From the NCBI GenBank assembly GCA_964551015.1, contig CAZKBP010000004.1:1-64000 (forward strand): 64,000 nucleotides of DNA, in the 5' to 3' direction. The stretch comes from CAZKBP01 sp964551015. Its GTDB lineage: Bacteria > Bacteroidota > Bacteroidia > Cytophagales > Microscillaceae. This document shows, piece after piece, positions 50,953 through 59,832 of the stretch. The translations under genes and the position numbers were made by a program. Below the pieces are notes generated by a model, which was given only the letters and a program-made list of their open reading frames with translations, was not told the origin of the DNA and made no database searches. Each line of letters starts with the position of its first letter. The first letter of the stretch is position 1.

Positions 50953-53556
50953 CTATAATTTGATACCTAATACCGTAATATCGTCTCTTTGTTCTGCTTC
51001 TTGTTGATGATTGACCAAGGCATCTAGCATGACTAGTTTTTGTTCTTTCAAAGGACGGTGTGTATTTTCGGTAATAATTTTTTTGAATCTTTTTAGTCCA
51101 AATTTCTTGCGACGATTGTTAGGATTATCTGCCAGTCCGTCAGTGGTCAGGAAAATGGAGTCACCTCTTTGCAGGGTAATCTCGTGAGATTGAAAAGTAC
51201 GAAAAACTTCCCTTTGCCAGCCTCCAATCGACTTACGATCTCCCTTCAATTCTCCTAAATTTTGATCTCGGTAATAATAAAGCGGTCGTTTGGCACCCGC
51301 AAAAGTAAGGTGTATGGCCTCTCCTGCTCCCTGCTCGAGTCTACAGATGACAATATCCATTCCATCGTGATTAGAGGATTCTTCCTGACGTAGTTTAGTA
51401 CGTACCCCTAGATGTAATTTTTCTAATACTTTTCCCGGATCGAGCACTTTCTGCACATTCACGATTTCATTGAGTAGAGTATTACCAATAATGGACATGA
51501 AGGCGCCCGGTACTCCGTGTCCAGTGCAGTCTACCACGGCGAAGAAAGACTTATCTTCGACTTGACTAAACCAATAGAAATCGCCAGATACAATATCTTT
51601 GGGCAGGTAAATGACGAAGAAATCCTGTATAACCTCACGGATTTTGTCTTCGGAGGGAAGAATGGCTCGCTGGATATTCTGGGCATACTGGATACTGGAA
51701 GTGATTAATTGGTTTTTGCTCTCGATTTCTTTGGCTTTCAGGCGAGCATTTTTCGCTTCTTCTTCTTTAAGCTCGATAATGGCTCTGGATTTTTGGTTGA
51801 GCTCTTCTTGAGTAGATTTGAGCTCTTCCATATTCTGGCGTAGTTCCTCTTCTTGTGTTTGTAAAATTTTTGCTTGTTTCTGTGTTTCCTCGAGCAGTTT
51901 CTTAGCATCCGTCACATCAAAGGCCAGCATAATGATTTTCTGACTTTCTCCTTTCTTATTGAAAACGGGCGAGAAAACCGCATTAATCCAGTAGGTTTCT
52001 GCATTATTGGCGTGGAGGCGATATTCTCCAGCCTGTGCATTACCTTGGCTGAGGCTTTCCCAAAACGCTTGGTACTGGTCAGAGGAGGCAAATTCAGGAT
52101 CAGCATACTTACGATAAGACTGTCCCTTGAGCTGCTTGATTTCACAGCTAATCAATTGGCAGAAGCTTTGATTGGCATTGATAATATTGCCAGCTAAGTC
52201 TAGCTCTACTTTGGAGATACTACTTTTGTTGATCGCGTTGAGCTGGCCGTCGAGTTCGGCCTGAGTAATCATCATTTGCTCTTGAGTGGCGACCAATTCT
52301 TCCATATTTTGGCGCATTTCCTCCTCCTGAGCCTCGAGCTTTTCGCTTTTTTCGGTTTGCTCTTTGAGTGCCTTCTCGATTTCTTTTTTCTGCTCTTCAA
52401 TCAGTTGATTTTTCTTCTCGATTTCCTGCTGAGAGGCTTGTAGTTCTTCGTAGTTTTGGCGGAGTTCCTGTTCTTGATCTTTCAGCCGGAGTGTAAGTTC
52501 TTGCGATTCTTTGAGCAATTTTTTTGTATGATCGTTGATCTTGATCGTAAGAATGGCAGAAGCAATATTTTCGGCTAATCTTTCCACGAACTCGATTTCA
52601 TAGTCTTCGAAGGCACGTAAAGAGGCAATTTCTATTACTCCTTCATTGTTGCCATTGAGTTCTAAGGGAACCAGAAGGATACTTCTTGGTCTGGAATCTC
52701 CCAAGCCAGAGCCGATGGTCGTTTGGTACTCTTCGGGGATTTGTCTGAGATAAATGGTTTCGTTTTCTAGGAAAGTTTGTCCGACTAATCCTTCTCCAAA
52801 ATTTTCCTCGACTTGTACTCTTTTTTGCTGATACTGCGCCTCGTCATAGGCATAGCAGGCGACCATTTCCAGGTATCTCTCTTCGGGGTCTTCATTATTA
52901 AGGACGAAGATACCGCCTTGGTGGGCATTGAGGTATCTTACCAGTCCGGTGATGATTTTGCGGCCCAGTTCTTTGAGATCAGTATCATCTGAGCGCAAGA
53001 TTTTGGTAAACTCGGCCATTCCCTTGGTTACCCAGTTGCGTTTTCGCTCGCTTTCGGCTACGGTTTTGAGCTGATCTCGCATACTCATCAAGGAATCAAA
53101 CAGGCCATTGTGGCGAGCTTCGCTGATATGTCCGTTGTATTGTTCTACTTCGAAATTCCCTTTTCCGATATTTTTTGTGAATTCCTGTGCTTTTTGTAAG
53201 CTGTTGGTAAGCTTGAATAGCAGATGATGCACCTGACTAATCTCGTCTATGTATTCTGTATCCTCTTTTAGCTTTACTTCCAAATTACCATCGGCCAGTG
53301 ATTGGAGTACCTCGGTAGAGGCCTTGAGGGGTTGGGCGATATAATAATTAATCACGAACCAAAGAGACCAGAGCAGGAAAAAATTCAAAGAGATCAGCAC
53401 AGAAATCCAAGTGAGTTGATCTAAATTTTTTTGGTAAGCAAAGACTACTCCCCAAATAGCCAAACTGATAAGAATAGATAGAAGAATAGGCAGGCTCAAT
53501 TTTGCTTTGAGAGACCAATATTTGAAGGCATATTTTTTCTTTGTGCTGTTTTCCAT
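50953..53556 (-). CDS. Multi-sensor SpoIIE/PP2C phosphatase (HAMP-GAF-PAS)
   Basis: An 867-residue membrane protein. Two N-terminal helices (about 20-40 and 50-75) are followed by a HAMP-like region, a GAF domain (about 175-340, RKIITGLVRYLNAHQGGIFV), a long coiled coil (about 345-440), a PAS domain (about 440-555, ISKVELDLAGNIINANQSFC), another coiled coil, and a C-terminal PP2C domain (about 620-867) with VSGDFYWF, VVDCTGHGVPGAFMSIIGN, TTDGLADNP and QRDDITVLGIKL. It heads the five-gene Sia-like set and probably dephosphorylates the SiaC-like protein two genes downstream. Confidence 0.92.
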   Translation of the reverse strand: MENSTKKKYAFKYWSLKAKLSLPILLSILISLAIWGVVFAYQKNLDQLTWISVLISLNFFLLWSLWFVINYYIAQPLKASTEVLQSLADGNLEVKLKEDTEYIDEISQVHHLLFKLTNSLQKAQEFTKNIGKGNFEVEQYNGHISEARHNGLFDSLMSMRDQLKTVAESERKRNWVTKGMAEFTKILRSDDTDLKELGRKIITGLVRYLNAHQGGIFVLNNEDPEERYLEMVACYAYDEAQYQQKRVQVEENFGEGLVGQTFLENETIYLRQIPEEYQTTIGSGLGDSRPRSILLVPLELNGNNEGVIEIASLRAFEDYEIEFVERLAENIASAILTIKINDHTKKLLKESQELTLRLKDQEQELRQNYEELQASQQEIEKKNQLIEEQKKEIEKALKEQTEKSEKLEAQEEEMRQNMEELVATQEQMMITQAELDGQLNAINKSSISKVELDLAGNIINANQSFCQLISCEIKQLKGQSYRKYADPEFASSDQYQAFWESLSQGNAQAGEYRLHANNAETYWINAVFSPVFNKKGESQKIIMLAFDVTDAKKLLEETQKQAKILQTQEEELRQNMEELKSTQEELNQKSRAIIELKEEEAKNARLKAKEIESKNQLITSSIQYAQNIQRAILPSEDKIREVIQDFFVIYLPKDIVSGDFYWFSQVEDKSFFAVVDCTGHGVPGAFMSIIGNTLLNEIVNVQKVLDPGKVLEKLHLGVRTKLRQEESSNHDGMDIVICRLEQGAGEAIHLTFAGAKRPLYYYRDQNLGELKGDRKSIGGWQREVFRTFQSHEITLQRGDSIFLTTDGLADNPNNRRKKFGLKRFKKIITENTHRPLKEQKLVMLDALVNHQQEAEQRDDITVLGIKL

Positions 53557-53904
53557 TGGAGATTTATCGTAAGAGACTTAAGACTCGAGCCACGATTTAT
53601 AAAGACTGATCGGAAGCCTTTAGTGGCTTCACCAGTTTTGGCAATGCTAGGAGAAAGCAGCCCTTAGGCTGTTTCTATGTATGTTTCTCTCAGGTTGATA
53701 GTGCTATAACTACGGCACAACACTTGAATGAGATGATGGCTTCATCCTAGACATTTCATTTATCTCCAATATTCACAATTTTTGTGCACTATTGGAAAGT
53801 CTTCTTCGCAAAACTTCAAGAAACCTTACATTTCAAGTAAAATGTAACTTTTGCTAAGTTCGGAAAAGCCAGCACTGCTCTCTTGAACATCATCCAGAGA
53901 AGGC
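53557..53904. other. Gene-poor region upstream of the phosphatase
   Basis: Upstream region of the SpoIIE gene on the minus strand. I see no convincing gene. A competing frame at 53826-54035 (69 residues) starts inside the small gene next door and is discussed with it. No clear promoter box or terminator. Confidence 0.4.
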
Positions 53905-54246
53905 TCAGGGTGATGAGGGCGGATGGCTTTCAGATGGGCTGGGCCAAAATTTTTTTTGTTGATAGGGGTTGATTTGAAAAAAAGAAGAAGAAGGAAAATG
54001 CTCCAAATAACCAGGAAAATCTTGGAAAGGAGCAATCCACTCGGGGCTAGATAAATGTCGAGTATGCCGAGACTCCGTACTTAGACAATAATCACTGATG
54101 AGAAATTTCTGCACTAATTGTTGCTTGGCCTGATAAGTTTGAGCCGGGGGAGCCGCATGCCATGTCCACAAAAACATCACCACGAATATTTCCAGTAAAA
54201 TAAAGATCATAAAAGCACGGAGTTGTTTTTGGGGAGACATAGGCAA
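53905..54246 (-). CDS. Small membrane-anchored protein of unknown function
   Basis: Up to 113 residues (111 from the second ATG). One N-terminal membrane helix (about 12-30, MIFILLEIFVVMFLW) is followed by a basic and Ser/Pro-rich tail (YCLSTESRHTRHLSSPEW). I do not recognise it. Its start is directly after the DUF4384 gene (stop at 54249), which suggests coupling. A 69-residue frame in another phase (53826-54035, MLLSKIFLVIWSIFLLLLFF then a Pro/His/Glu-rich tail) overlaps its second half. One of the two may be spurious, or a frameshift may link them. Confidence 0.5.
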   Translation of the reverse strand: MPMSPQKQLRAFMIFILLEIFVVMFLWTWHAAPPAQTYQAKQQLVQKFLISDYCLSTESRHTRHLSSPEWIAPFQDFPGYLEHFPSSSFFQINPYQQKKFWPSPSESHPPSSP

Positions 54247-54248
54247 AC

Positions 54249-55166
54249 TTACTCTGTAACTTGAATATTAAATTGATAGACCTGAAAGTTTTTGTCTAAA
54301 CCTCGGTTTTTATTAATCCATTCCTGAAATTCATCCAATTCGGTGTATTTGATACCGTCTTTTTCTTGTAAAATCGGCTTATTAAAAGCTTTTGTGGAGA
54401 AAATAACATACACAAAATTGGAAAGTGGCTCGCCCTCTTCATAAAGCACCAAGCCATATTCATCCACTAAGGCATAGCCCGGGAAATACTCCCGATGCTC
54501 AGGCGAGAATAGGTAGTAAGCTTGGTCCCCTTGGATGGGCACGTGGCTTTCGTAAGGAGCTTGCATATCCGCGTAGGGCAGTAAGCGGTAGACTAGTCCT
54601 TCTTCTAACATAAAGACCGTCAAATACCCACTTACAGGGGCATTAAAATACAAGAACATACTATCGTGGTTCCTGAAATTTCCGTCATTGCACTTTTGAG
54701 GTTCTTGACAATTATAAGCAAAGGTTTCAAAGTTTACCTCGGCTACTTCAATTGGGCGTGCCCAGCCTTTTACTTCACAAATAAGCCAGATTTCTTGCTC
54801 TTCTCCTTTTTCGCGGATGATATAGCGCGTTTCGGGGTAGCCATTTGCATCGGCAACCCATTCTCCTTTCACCATCGTGTTACTGATTTCACTCACAGAA
54901 GAGCTGGTCATAACTCCGTTGTTCGTGGTGGTTTTGGTCTGCGTATTAATTCCTTGTACGATGGCGTAGCCAAAAGCATCTCCGATGGCCTTGACTTTGG
55001 CGGCTTGCACGGCCTTGGCCTCGATGGTTTTTTTGCTGTAATTACCTTCCATGAGTACTTCGACCTTGGCCTCTACGCGTTGTCCTCGGTCTCTTTTTTG
55101 AGCAAAAGCGTGAAGAGAAAGCAGAATAAATGCTAGGATAAGTCCATTTTGTTTAGCAAATTTCAT
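54249..55166 (-). CDS. Exported DUF4384 domain protein
   Basis: A 305-residue protein with a signal peptide (about 1-22, ending HAFAQ). Residues 30-155 are a FlgT/LPP20-like part (VEAKVEVLMEGNYSKKTIEAKAVQAAKVKAIGDAFG). Residues about 165-290 are DUF4384 (GYLTVFMLEEGLVYRLLPYA, DQAYYLFSPEHREYF, NFVYVIFSTKAF). It is probably periplasmic or outer-membrane attached; the function is unknown, and such proteins occur with stress or surface systems. It follows a lipoprotein gene of related type by 91 bp on the same strand. Confidence 0.85.
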   Translation of the reverse strand: MKFAKQNGLILAFILLSLHAFAQKRDRGQRVEAKVEVLMEGNYSKKTIEAKAVQAAKVKAIGDAFGYAIVQGINTQTKTTTNNGVMTSSSVSEISNTMVKGEWVADANGYPETRYIIREKGEEQEIWLICEVKGWARPIEVAEVNFETFAYNCQEPQKCNDGNFRNHDSMFLYFNAPVSGYLTVFMLEEGLVYRLLPYADMQAPYESHVPIQGDQAYYLFSPEHREYFPGYALVDEYGLVLYEEGEPLSNFVYVIFSTKAFNKPILQEKDGIKYTELDEFQEWINKNRGLDKNFQVYQFNIQVTE

Positions 55167-55257
55167 AAGGAAGAGGTTTGAATGAATGAACCATGATCGA
55201 TGACCATGGTTCAGTAAGATAAAGATATGAATTTATTTTTGATCGCGGGTGCGAGGC

Positions 55258-55935
55258 TTACTCAGGCCAGCCGATATCATTCAAAATTTGGTCAAGCTCA
55301 TCGCCTAAATCGTCAGCCTCTTCTTCCAGTTTCTGGCGAATTGCTTTCTGAGCCGCTTTGAAGGCTTCTTCTTGGCTGTAGAAAAGCTTCAATTCTACTC
55401 TTATATTTTGACGCTTATTCTGTTTATCTTGTACTTGCTTATAAATTTTGTAAGCGGTTTTTACCTGCTGTAAGTTGGCTTGAATCAGTGATTTACTGTT
55501 GGCAATCGTCTTGTCTAAGGTGTTAGCGATATTTTGGTCAATCTGGTCATTAGCCGTTTTGGTTTCAATCAATTGAGAAACTTTGGCTTGGATGGCGGCA
55601 GCTAATTCGTTGCGAGCAGCGGTCATCGCGGCTACATCTGCGGCTGACTTGGTTCCCGCTACGGCTGACCCAGTTGCCATCAAGAATTTTTGCGAACCAT
55701 CATCATCTAATTGAGACTCGATCGTCCAGGCATTCTCGAAGAGTTTTTCCATAGGGATAGAACCAGGAGGTACATCCCAACCTTCTTTGCGTCTCTTCTT
55801 GGCTTCTTTACGTGCCAAACGGATTGCTTTAAAATCTTTGTTCTTGACAGAATTTTGGGCTTTGCAGGAGTTGAATGAAAACAACACGAACAAGCTCATA
55901 CCGAGGGCGAATATTGTTCCAGAATAGTTTTTCAT
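55258..55935 (-). CDS. LPP20-like lipoprotein
   Basis: A 225-residue lipoprotein with lipobox NSCK (Cys near residue 24). After a basic region (LARKEAKKRRKEGW) it has a helix-rich LPP20-type part, with GSQKFLMATGSAVAGTKSAADVAAMTAARNELAAAIQAKVSQLIE at its core and an acidic C-terminus (EEEADDLGDELDQIL). LPP20-like proteins as I recall are assembly or envelope factors of unknown detail. It shares the N-terminal module type with the next gene, the DUF4384 protein, so the two probably act together. Confidence 0.75.
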   Translation of the reverse strand: MKNYSGTIFALGMSLFVLFSFNSCKAQNSVKNKDFKAIRLARKEAKKRRKEGWDVPPGSIPMEKLFENAWTIESQLDDDGSQKFLMATGSAVAGTKSAADVAAMTAARNELAAAIQAKVSQLIETKTANDQIDQNIANTLDKTIANSKSLIQANLQQVKTAYKIYKQVQDKQNKRQNIRVELKLFYSQEEAFKAAQKAIRQKLEEEADDLGDELDQILNDIGWPE

Positions 55936-56655
55936 GATTTAATATTATTTTGCGTTTTGGGTTCTAAACTATCCGAATTAACGTGTATCTGAAGTGAAGG
56001 GTTGAGGATTCATAGGCATTAACACGGCATTAACTTGATTTATAGGGAGAAAAATGAGGTGCCTGTGAAGATCTAATCAGGGTGATGGGTGGATGATGAT
56101 TTTCGGTATACGAAAGAGGAGGCGAAGGTTGCTAGCTTTTATTCTAAAAATTTGACGTAAAAGATCGGGAACAGTCGTCAACGTAAGTAAAGGATAAGAA
56201 ACCAAGTCGGTTAGAAATCAGCCTGACTTCTTAAATCAACTGTAATAACGGAGTTATGAATTATTTCACACTGAAAACTGCAAATTTAGGCAAATTCATA
56301 CGCATTCAAAGAACTTTACTAAGAATTTTCCGTATCGATAAGGACTAAGAGGAACACTAATTGTACAATAACAAGTACGTAGTAAGATTAGAGTAGAACT
56401 TGGGAACTGTTATTGGTTTGCTTCCGTTGCCATGTAAAGCAGTTAATTACTGCTTAAAAGCAAAATCCTCTTAGGTAAAGAGAAAATTCGTGATTTGAAT
56501 TATTAGGAGAAATACCTATACATAGACATTTGAACGAACAGTTTTAATTTGAAATATAGATTTTCACATATAGAGATTTTGTATTTTGTAAATTAGTAAC
56601 CGGATTCTGTTAGCCCCAAGACGGGCCGATGGAATCTTTTTTTGTGCCTACCTTA
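55936..56655. other. 720-bp gene-free region ending in an orphan plus-strand hairpin
   Basis: AT-rich DNA between the LPP20-like lipoprotein and the 55-residue membrane protein, both minus-strand genes. I see no gene. Near the right end, GATTC (56603-56607) pairs with GAATC (56632-56636), and GCCC (56613-56616) with GGGC (56623-56626), followed by a seven-T run to 56643. This is the shape of a plus-strand terminator, but no plus-strand gene lies upstream, so a small RNA is possible. Confidence 0.5.
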
Positions 56656-56823
56656 TCAATTTCTCCTGAAAAACTTAATAGCACTCACGATAATTGCTAC
56701 TCCCAAAGCAATTTCAAAGAGTATCATTCCAAAGACGCCTAAAATTGCGCTCAAGAAAAATAAAGCCCAAAAAAAGAGTCCTACCCCAGCCAGTAACAAA
56801 AATACCTTGATAAAATCTGTCAT
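56656..56823 (-). CDS. Small two-helix membrane protein (55 residues)
   Basis: A 55-residue frame starting MTDFIKVFLLLAGVGLFFWA and ending KFFRRN. Two hydrophobic stretches (about 4-26 and 28-48) with a short turn suggest a helical hairpin in the inner membrane with a basic C-terminal tail inside. It lies 89 bp downstream of pncB on the same strand. No family is assigned. Frame length, hydrophobicity and the charge pattern make it a credible small protein. Confidence 0.65.
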   Translation of the reverse strand: MTDFIKVFLLLAGVGLFFWALFFLSAILGVFGMILFEIALGVAIIVSAIKFFRRN

Positions 56824-56912
56824 CGTTTTTTCGTGTTAATTTTTTTTTAGAAACAGCTAGGCAAAATAAAGTTTGTTTTTCGGGGTTGGCTCTCGGGTAG
56901 AAGCTCTTTTTT

Positions 56913-58388
56913 TTAATCATCCTCTTGTCCTCTTAATTTCATAATGATATCGTATTTATCATCGCTCAAGCCTTTTTCTAAGCCTACCGGATAGCTGTGT
57001 GGATTTACAAAGCGTTTTACGCCTCCGTGAAAGCCCGCTAACTGCTCACTCGCTCGCTGCTTAATCTGCTCAATATTAGGAAGTTCATACACGATTTCTC
57101 CTTTTCTAAAAATAGGTTGCAACAAATCTTCATATTCCATTTCGGGGGTCATTTTCTTCCGTCTCGTAGGGTCCATGGGGTCGAGTATGACGAGTTTTGA
57201 AGGCAAGGGCTTATCAATATTGTAAATCATATCTCCCGTAAATTCTCCTTTCTGACGGAAACGACGTACTTGCAAAATCCCCGGATTAGATATCTTGATG
57301 GTCTGCTCAGACAGCTTGACCTTGTAGCTCCAAGTATCTTGCTCATCGCGAATGGCAGCAATTTTATAGACTCCCCCTAAGGCGGGTTGCTCAAAGGCTG
57401 TGGCGAGCTTCGTACCCACTCCCCACACGGCAATTTTGGCATTTTGCTCTTTTAAGCTGGCGATGATATGCTCATCGAGATCATTACTGGCTAATACTTT
57501 TGCCTCGGGAAACCCTCCTTCGTCTAAAATTTCACGCGCCTTGATGCTGAGATAGGCCAAGTCTCCTGAGTCCAGGCGTATCCCCGCCATTTCGTAACCT
57601 CGGGCACGCAGTTTCTTTCCTACCTCCACGGCCTTTTTGACTCCTTCTAGAGTATTAAAGGTATCTACCAAAAAAACACAATTATTAGGTAAATGCTCGG
57701 CATAAGTCTCAAAGGCTTCCATTTCACTATCAAAAGACATGATCCAGCTATGGGCGTGGGTGCCCTTCACGGGAATTTGGTAGAGTTTCCCAGCTAGCAC
57801 ATTGGAAGTAGCCGCGCAACCGCCGATATAAGCGGCTCGACTCGCTGAAAGCCCTCCGTCAATTCCTTGGGCGCGTCTCAAACCAAACTCGAGTACAGGC
57901 TCTCCCTTGGTAGCCAAGCACAAACGAGCCGCCTTGGTCGCGATCAAGGTTTGGAAGTTAATCATATTCAACAAGGGAGTTTCCAGAATTTGGCACTGGA
58001 TGATGGGGCCTTGTACTCTCACGAGTGGTTCTTGTGGAAATACGACCGTTCCCTCGGGGATGGCGTCAATATCACAAGTAAACTCCATTTTAGACAAATA
58101 CTCTAGAAAAGCAGGTTCAAAGAGGGGTTGGCCGTCATTCCCTTCGATAGTAGCCAAATAGCTAATGTCATCCTCGCTCATTTTAGATTGTTTGAGAAAA
58201 TCAATGGCTGTTTCTAAACCACAAGCTAAGGTAAAACCTCCTTCAAAAGGATTCTTACGAAAATAAAGATGAAACACCGCTTCTTTCTCACCTCGCCCAG
58301 ATTTCCAATAGCCATAAGCCATGGTCAGTTGGTACAAATCTGTCAAAAGAGAGAGGGAGCTTCGATACAAGTTTTGGATTATTTGCAT
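56913..58388 (-). CDS. pncB: Nicotinate phosphoribosyltransferase
   Basis: Makes nicotinate mononucleotide from nicotinate and PRPP in NAD salvage. The 491-residue protein has the N-terminal LTDLYQLTMAYGYWKSG, the fold's FGLRRAQGIDGGLSASRAAYIGG, the GTHAHSWIMSF loop containing the phosphorylated His, and LVDTFNTLEGVKKA and AGIRLDSGDLAYLS. It is of the longer NAPRT class typical of Bacteroidota. It is followed by a 55-residue membrane protein on the same strand. Confidence 0.97.
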   Translation of the reverse strand: MQIIQNLYRSSLSLLTDLYQLTMAYGYWKSGRGEKEAVFHLYFRKNPFEGGFTLACGLETAIDFLKQSKMSEDDISYLATIEGNDGQPLFEPAFLEYLSKMEFTCDIDAIPEGTVVFPQEPLVRVQGPIIQCQILETPLLNMINFQTLIATKAARLCLATKGEPVLEFGLRRAQGIDGGLSASRAAYIGGCAATSNVLAGKLYQIPVKGTHAHSWIMSFDSEMEAFETYAEHLPNNCVFLVDTFNTLEGVKKAVEVGKKLRARGYEMAGIRLDSGDLAYLSIKAREILDEGGFPEAKVLASNDLDEHIIASLKEQNAKIAVWGVGTKLATAFEQPALGGVYKIAAIRDEQDTWSYKVKLSEQTIKISNPGILQVRRFRQKGEFTGDMIYNIDKPLPSKLVILDPMDPTRRKKMTPEMEYEDLLQPIFRKGEIVYELPNIEQIKQRASEQLAGFHGGVKRFVNPHSYPVGLEKGLSDDKYDIIMKLRGQEDD

Positions 58389-58544
58389 GGGGCTTGGAGG
58401 TTAATTAAGTGCTTCGTTATGAGTTGCGAGTGATACGTTTTCTTTGTAAAGCATTCCTGTAATTATTCAAATGAGCGTGCCATTCATTTTGGAATTACTT
58501 TTCAAAATAGTATAATTCGGATAAATAGGCAATTAAATGACACG

Positions 58545-58578
58545 AAAAATGCCACCCTCTTAACTCAGGAGGTGGCAT
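58545..58578 (-). terminator. Rho-independent terminator after the 58.6-kb gene
   Basis: 8-bp stem (ATGCCACC at 58549-58556, GGTGGCAT at 58571-58578) with a 14-nt loop; on the minus strand it is followed by TTTTT. It lies 30 bp past the stop at 58608. Confidence 0.85.
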
Positions 58579-58607
58579 GGATTTATTGGCTCGTGTAAGT
58601 TTGGGGC

Positions 58608-59273
58608 TTATTCTTTAGCGCCTAAGTAGCTAATCTTGTCTGTTTTCCTGTCGGGCTCAATTTTGAATTGATTGGGATCAATTTTTCCAGTAAAAGGAGC
58701 CGAGTAATATACATCTGTATCTTCTTTTGCCTCGCCAGTTTTTATTTTCAAGCGAATCTGGGTTTCAAAATCACCCGTGTAGCGGGGTACACTTACGAGA
58801 ATGGCTTCTTTGGGGGCCAATTCCAGATAATCAAATACACTGCCCATGCCCCAGTCGTAGTTCCAGTACTCGATAGGGCGCCATTTGCCCTTCTTATCGA
58901 GAGCTTCCTGAATCATAATCAGGCTGCCATTTTGGGTTCGGACGCGAACAGTTTTGTCAGAAGTATTCACCAAATCATAATTGGTGAATTGAGGAGAAGG
59001 GTTAGGCTTTCCTTCTGTAAATTGCAAAACAGCCTGCTCTTTTTCAGATTTTACTTCCACGGTATGAGGATTGAAATAACGATACCAAGCAGGTTTCATC
59101 ATGGATTCTCCCTCTTGCTTATCGAGTGGCTGAGCAGTGGGGGTGGTAGGAATGGGTGTCTCTAAATTTTCTTTTTCTTCAATAGCGGGAGGTGTTTTTT
59201 CCTCAACGGGGATGTTAAGGGCAAGTAAGGCGCAAACTACTAAGCTCAGGAGGATGAAGTTAATTTTTTTCAT
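58608..59273 (-). CDS. Exported protein of unknown function
   Basis: A 221-residue protein I do not recognise. An N-terminal hydrophobic stretch (about 4-20) is followed by a Pro/Thr/Glu-rich linker (about 26-55), then a folded domain of about 160 residues. Features there include WYRYFNPHTVEV, VVRT-type strands around DKTVRVRTQNGSLIMIQEAL and WGMGSVFDYLELAPKEAILVS. It is probably a membrane-tethered or periplasmic protein with an immunoglobulin-like or other beta fold. No lipobox is seen. It ends at a terminator and is a single-gene unit. Confidence 0.7.
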   Translation of the reverse strand: MKKINFILLSLVVCALLALNIPVEEKTPPAIEEKENLETPIPTTPTAQPLDKQEGESMMKPAWYRYFNPHTVEVKSEKEQAVLQFTEGKPNPSPQFTNYDLVNTSDKTVRVRTQNGSLIMIQEALDKKGKWRPIEYWNYDWGMGSVFDYLELAPKEAILVSVPRYTGDFETQIRLKIKTGEAKEDTDVYYSAPFTGKIDPNQFKIEPDRKTDKISYLGAKE

Positions 59274-59832
59274 GTTTGGGATCGCAAATTATTGTTTTTG
59301 AATCTAAAAGCAATGTAAAGTCTAGCAAGCAAAGTTTAGAGATATATCGTGCATTATTTCTTGATAAATCACATACATAAAGTGGCCTGCCTTTACGAGT
59401 TCTCTTTTCTGTATGAGAATCCTTGGTCTTGGATGGAGCAACGTTAGCTAAAATCCTAATTCTGAGTAAGCTTGAGATTTGGCATAAGAAGCCACTAATC
59501 TTGGGCTAACTGTGTTTTGAATCACTTTATGCTAATCAAATTACAGTCCAAAAGCAGTGTTTCGAACCATTATAAGTATAAATATTATCTTAGTAAAGTG
59601 ATTAATGTATAAAAATTCGCAGGAACAAGCTATGAGTTAGGTGTAGTTTGTTCAAGTGATAGATCAAATCTACTCCAAACCTTACATCATCTTATCGAGA
59701 ACGAAATTACAAATTATATGAAGATATTTCAAGCAATATGCACAAAATATTTTTCTTGATGCTCATTTAGAAAACGCTCAAAAATACGATTTATTGAGGA
59801 TAAAGAAGCTAGCAAATTTGCGTGATGTAAGA
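59274..59832. other. 559-bp gene-free region
   Basis: AT-rich, between two minus-strand genes. I see no gene, tRNA or strong hairpin. It should hold the promoter of the 58.6-kb gene, but no exact -7 motif was found. Confidence 0.55.

Noticed and set aside
56714..56920. 68-residue minus-strand frame beside pncB
   Set aside because: Overlaps the 55-residue two-helix protein in another phase and has an implausible Lys/Phe/Arg mix.
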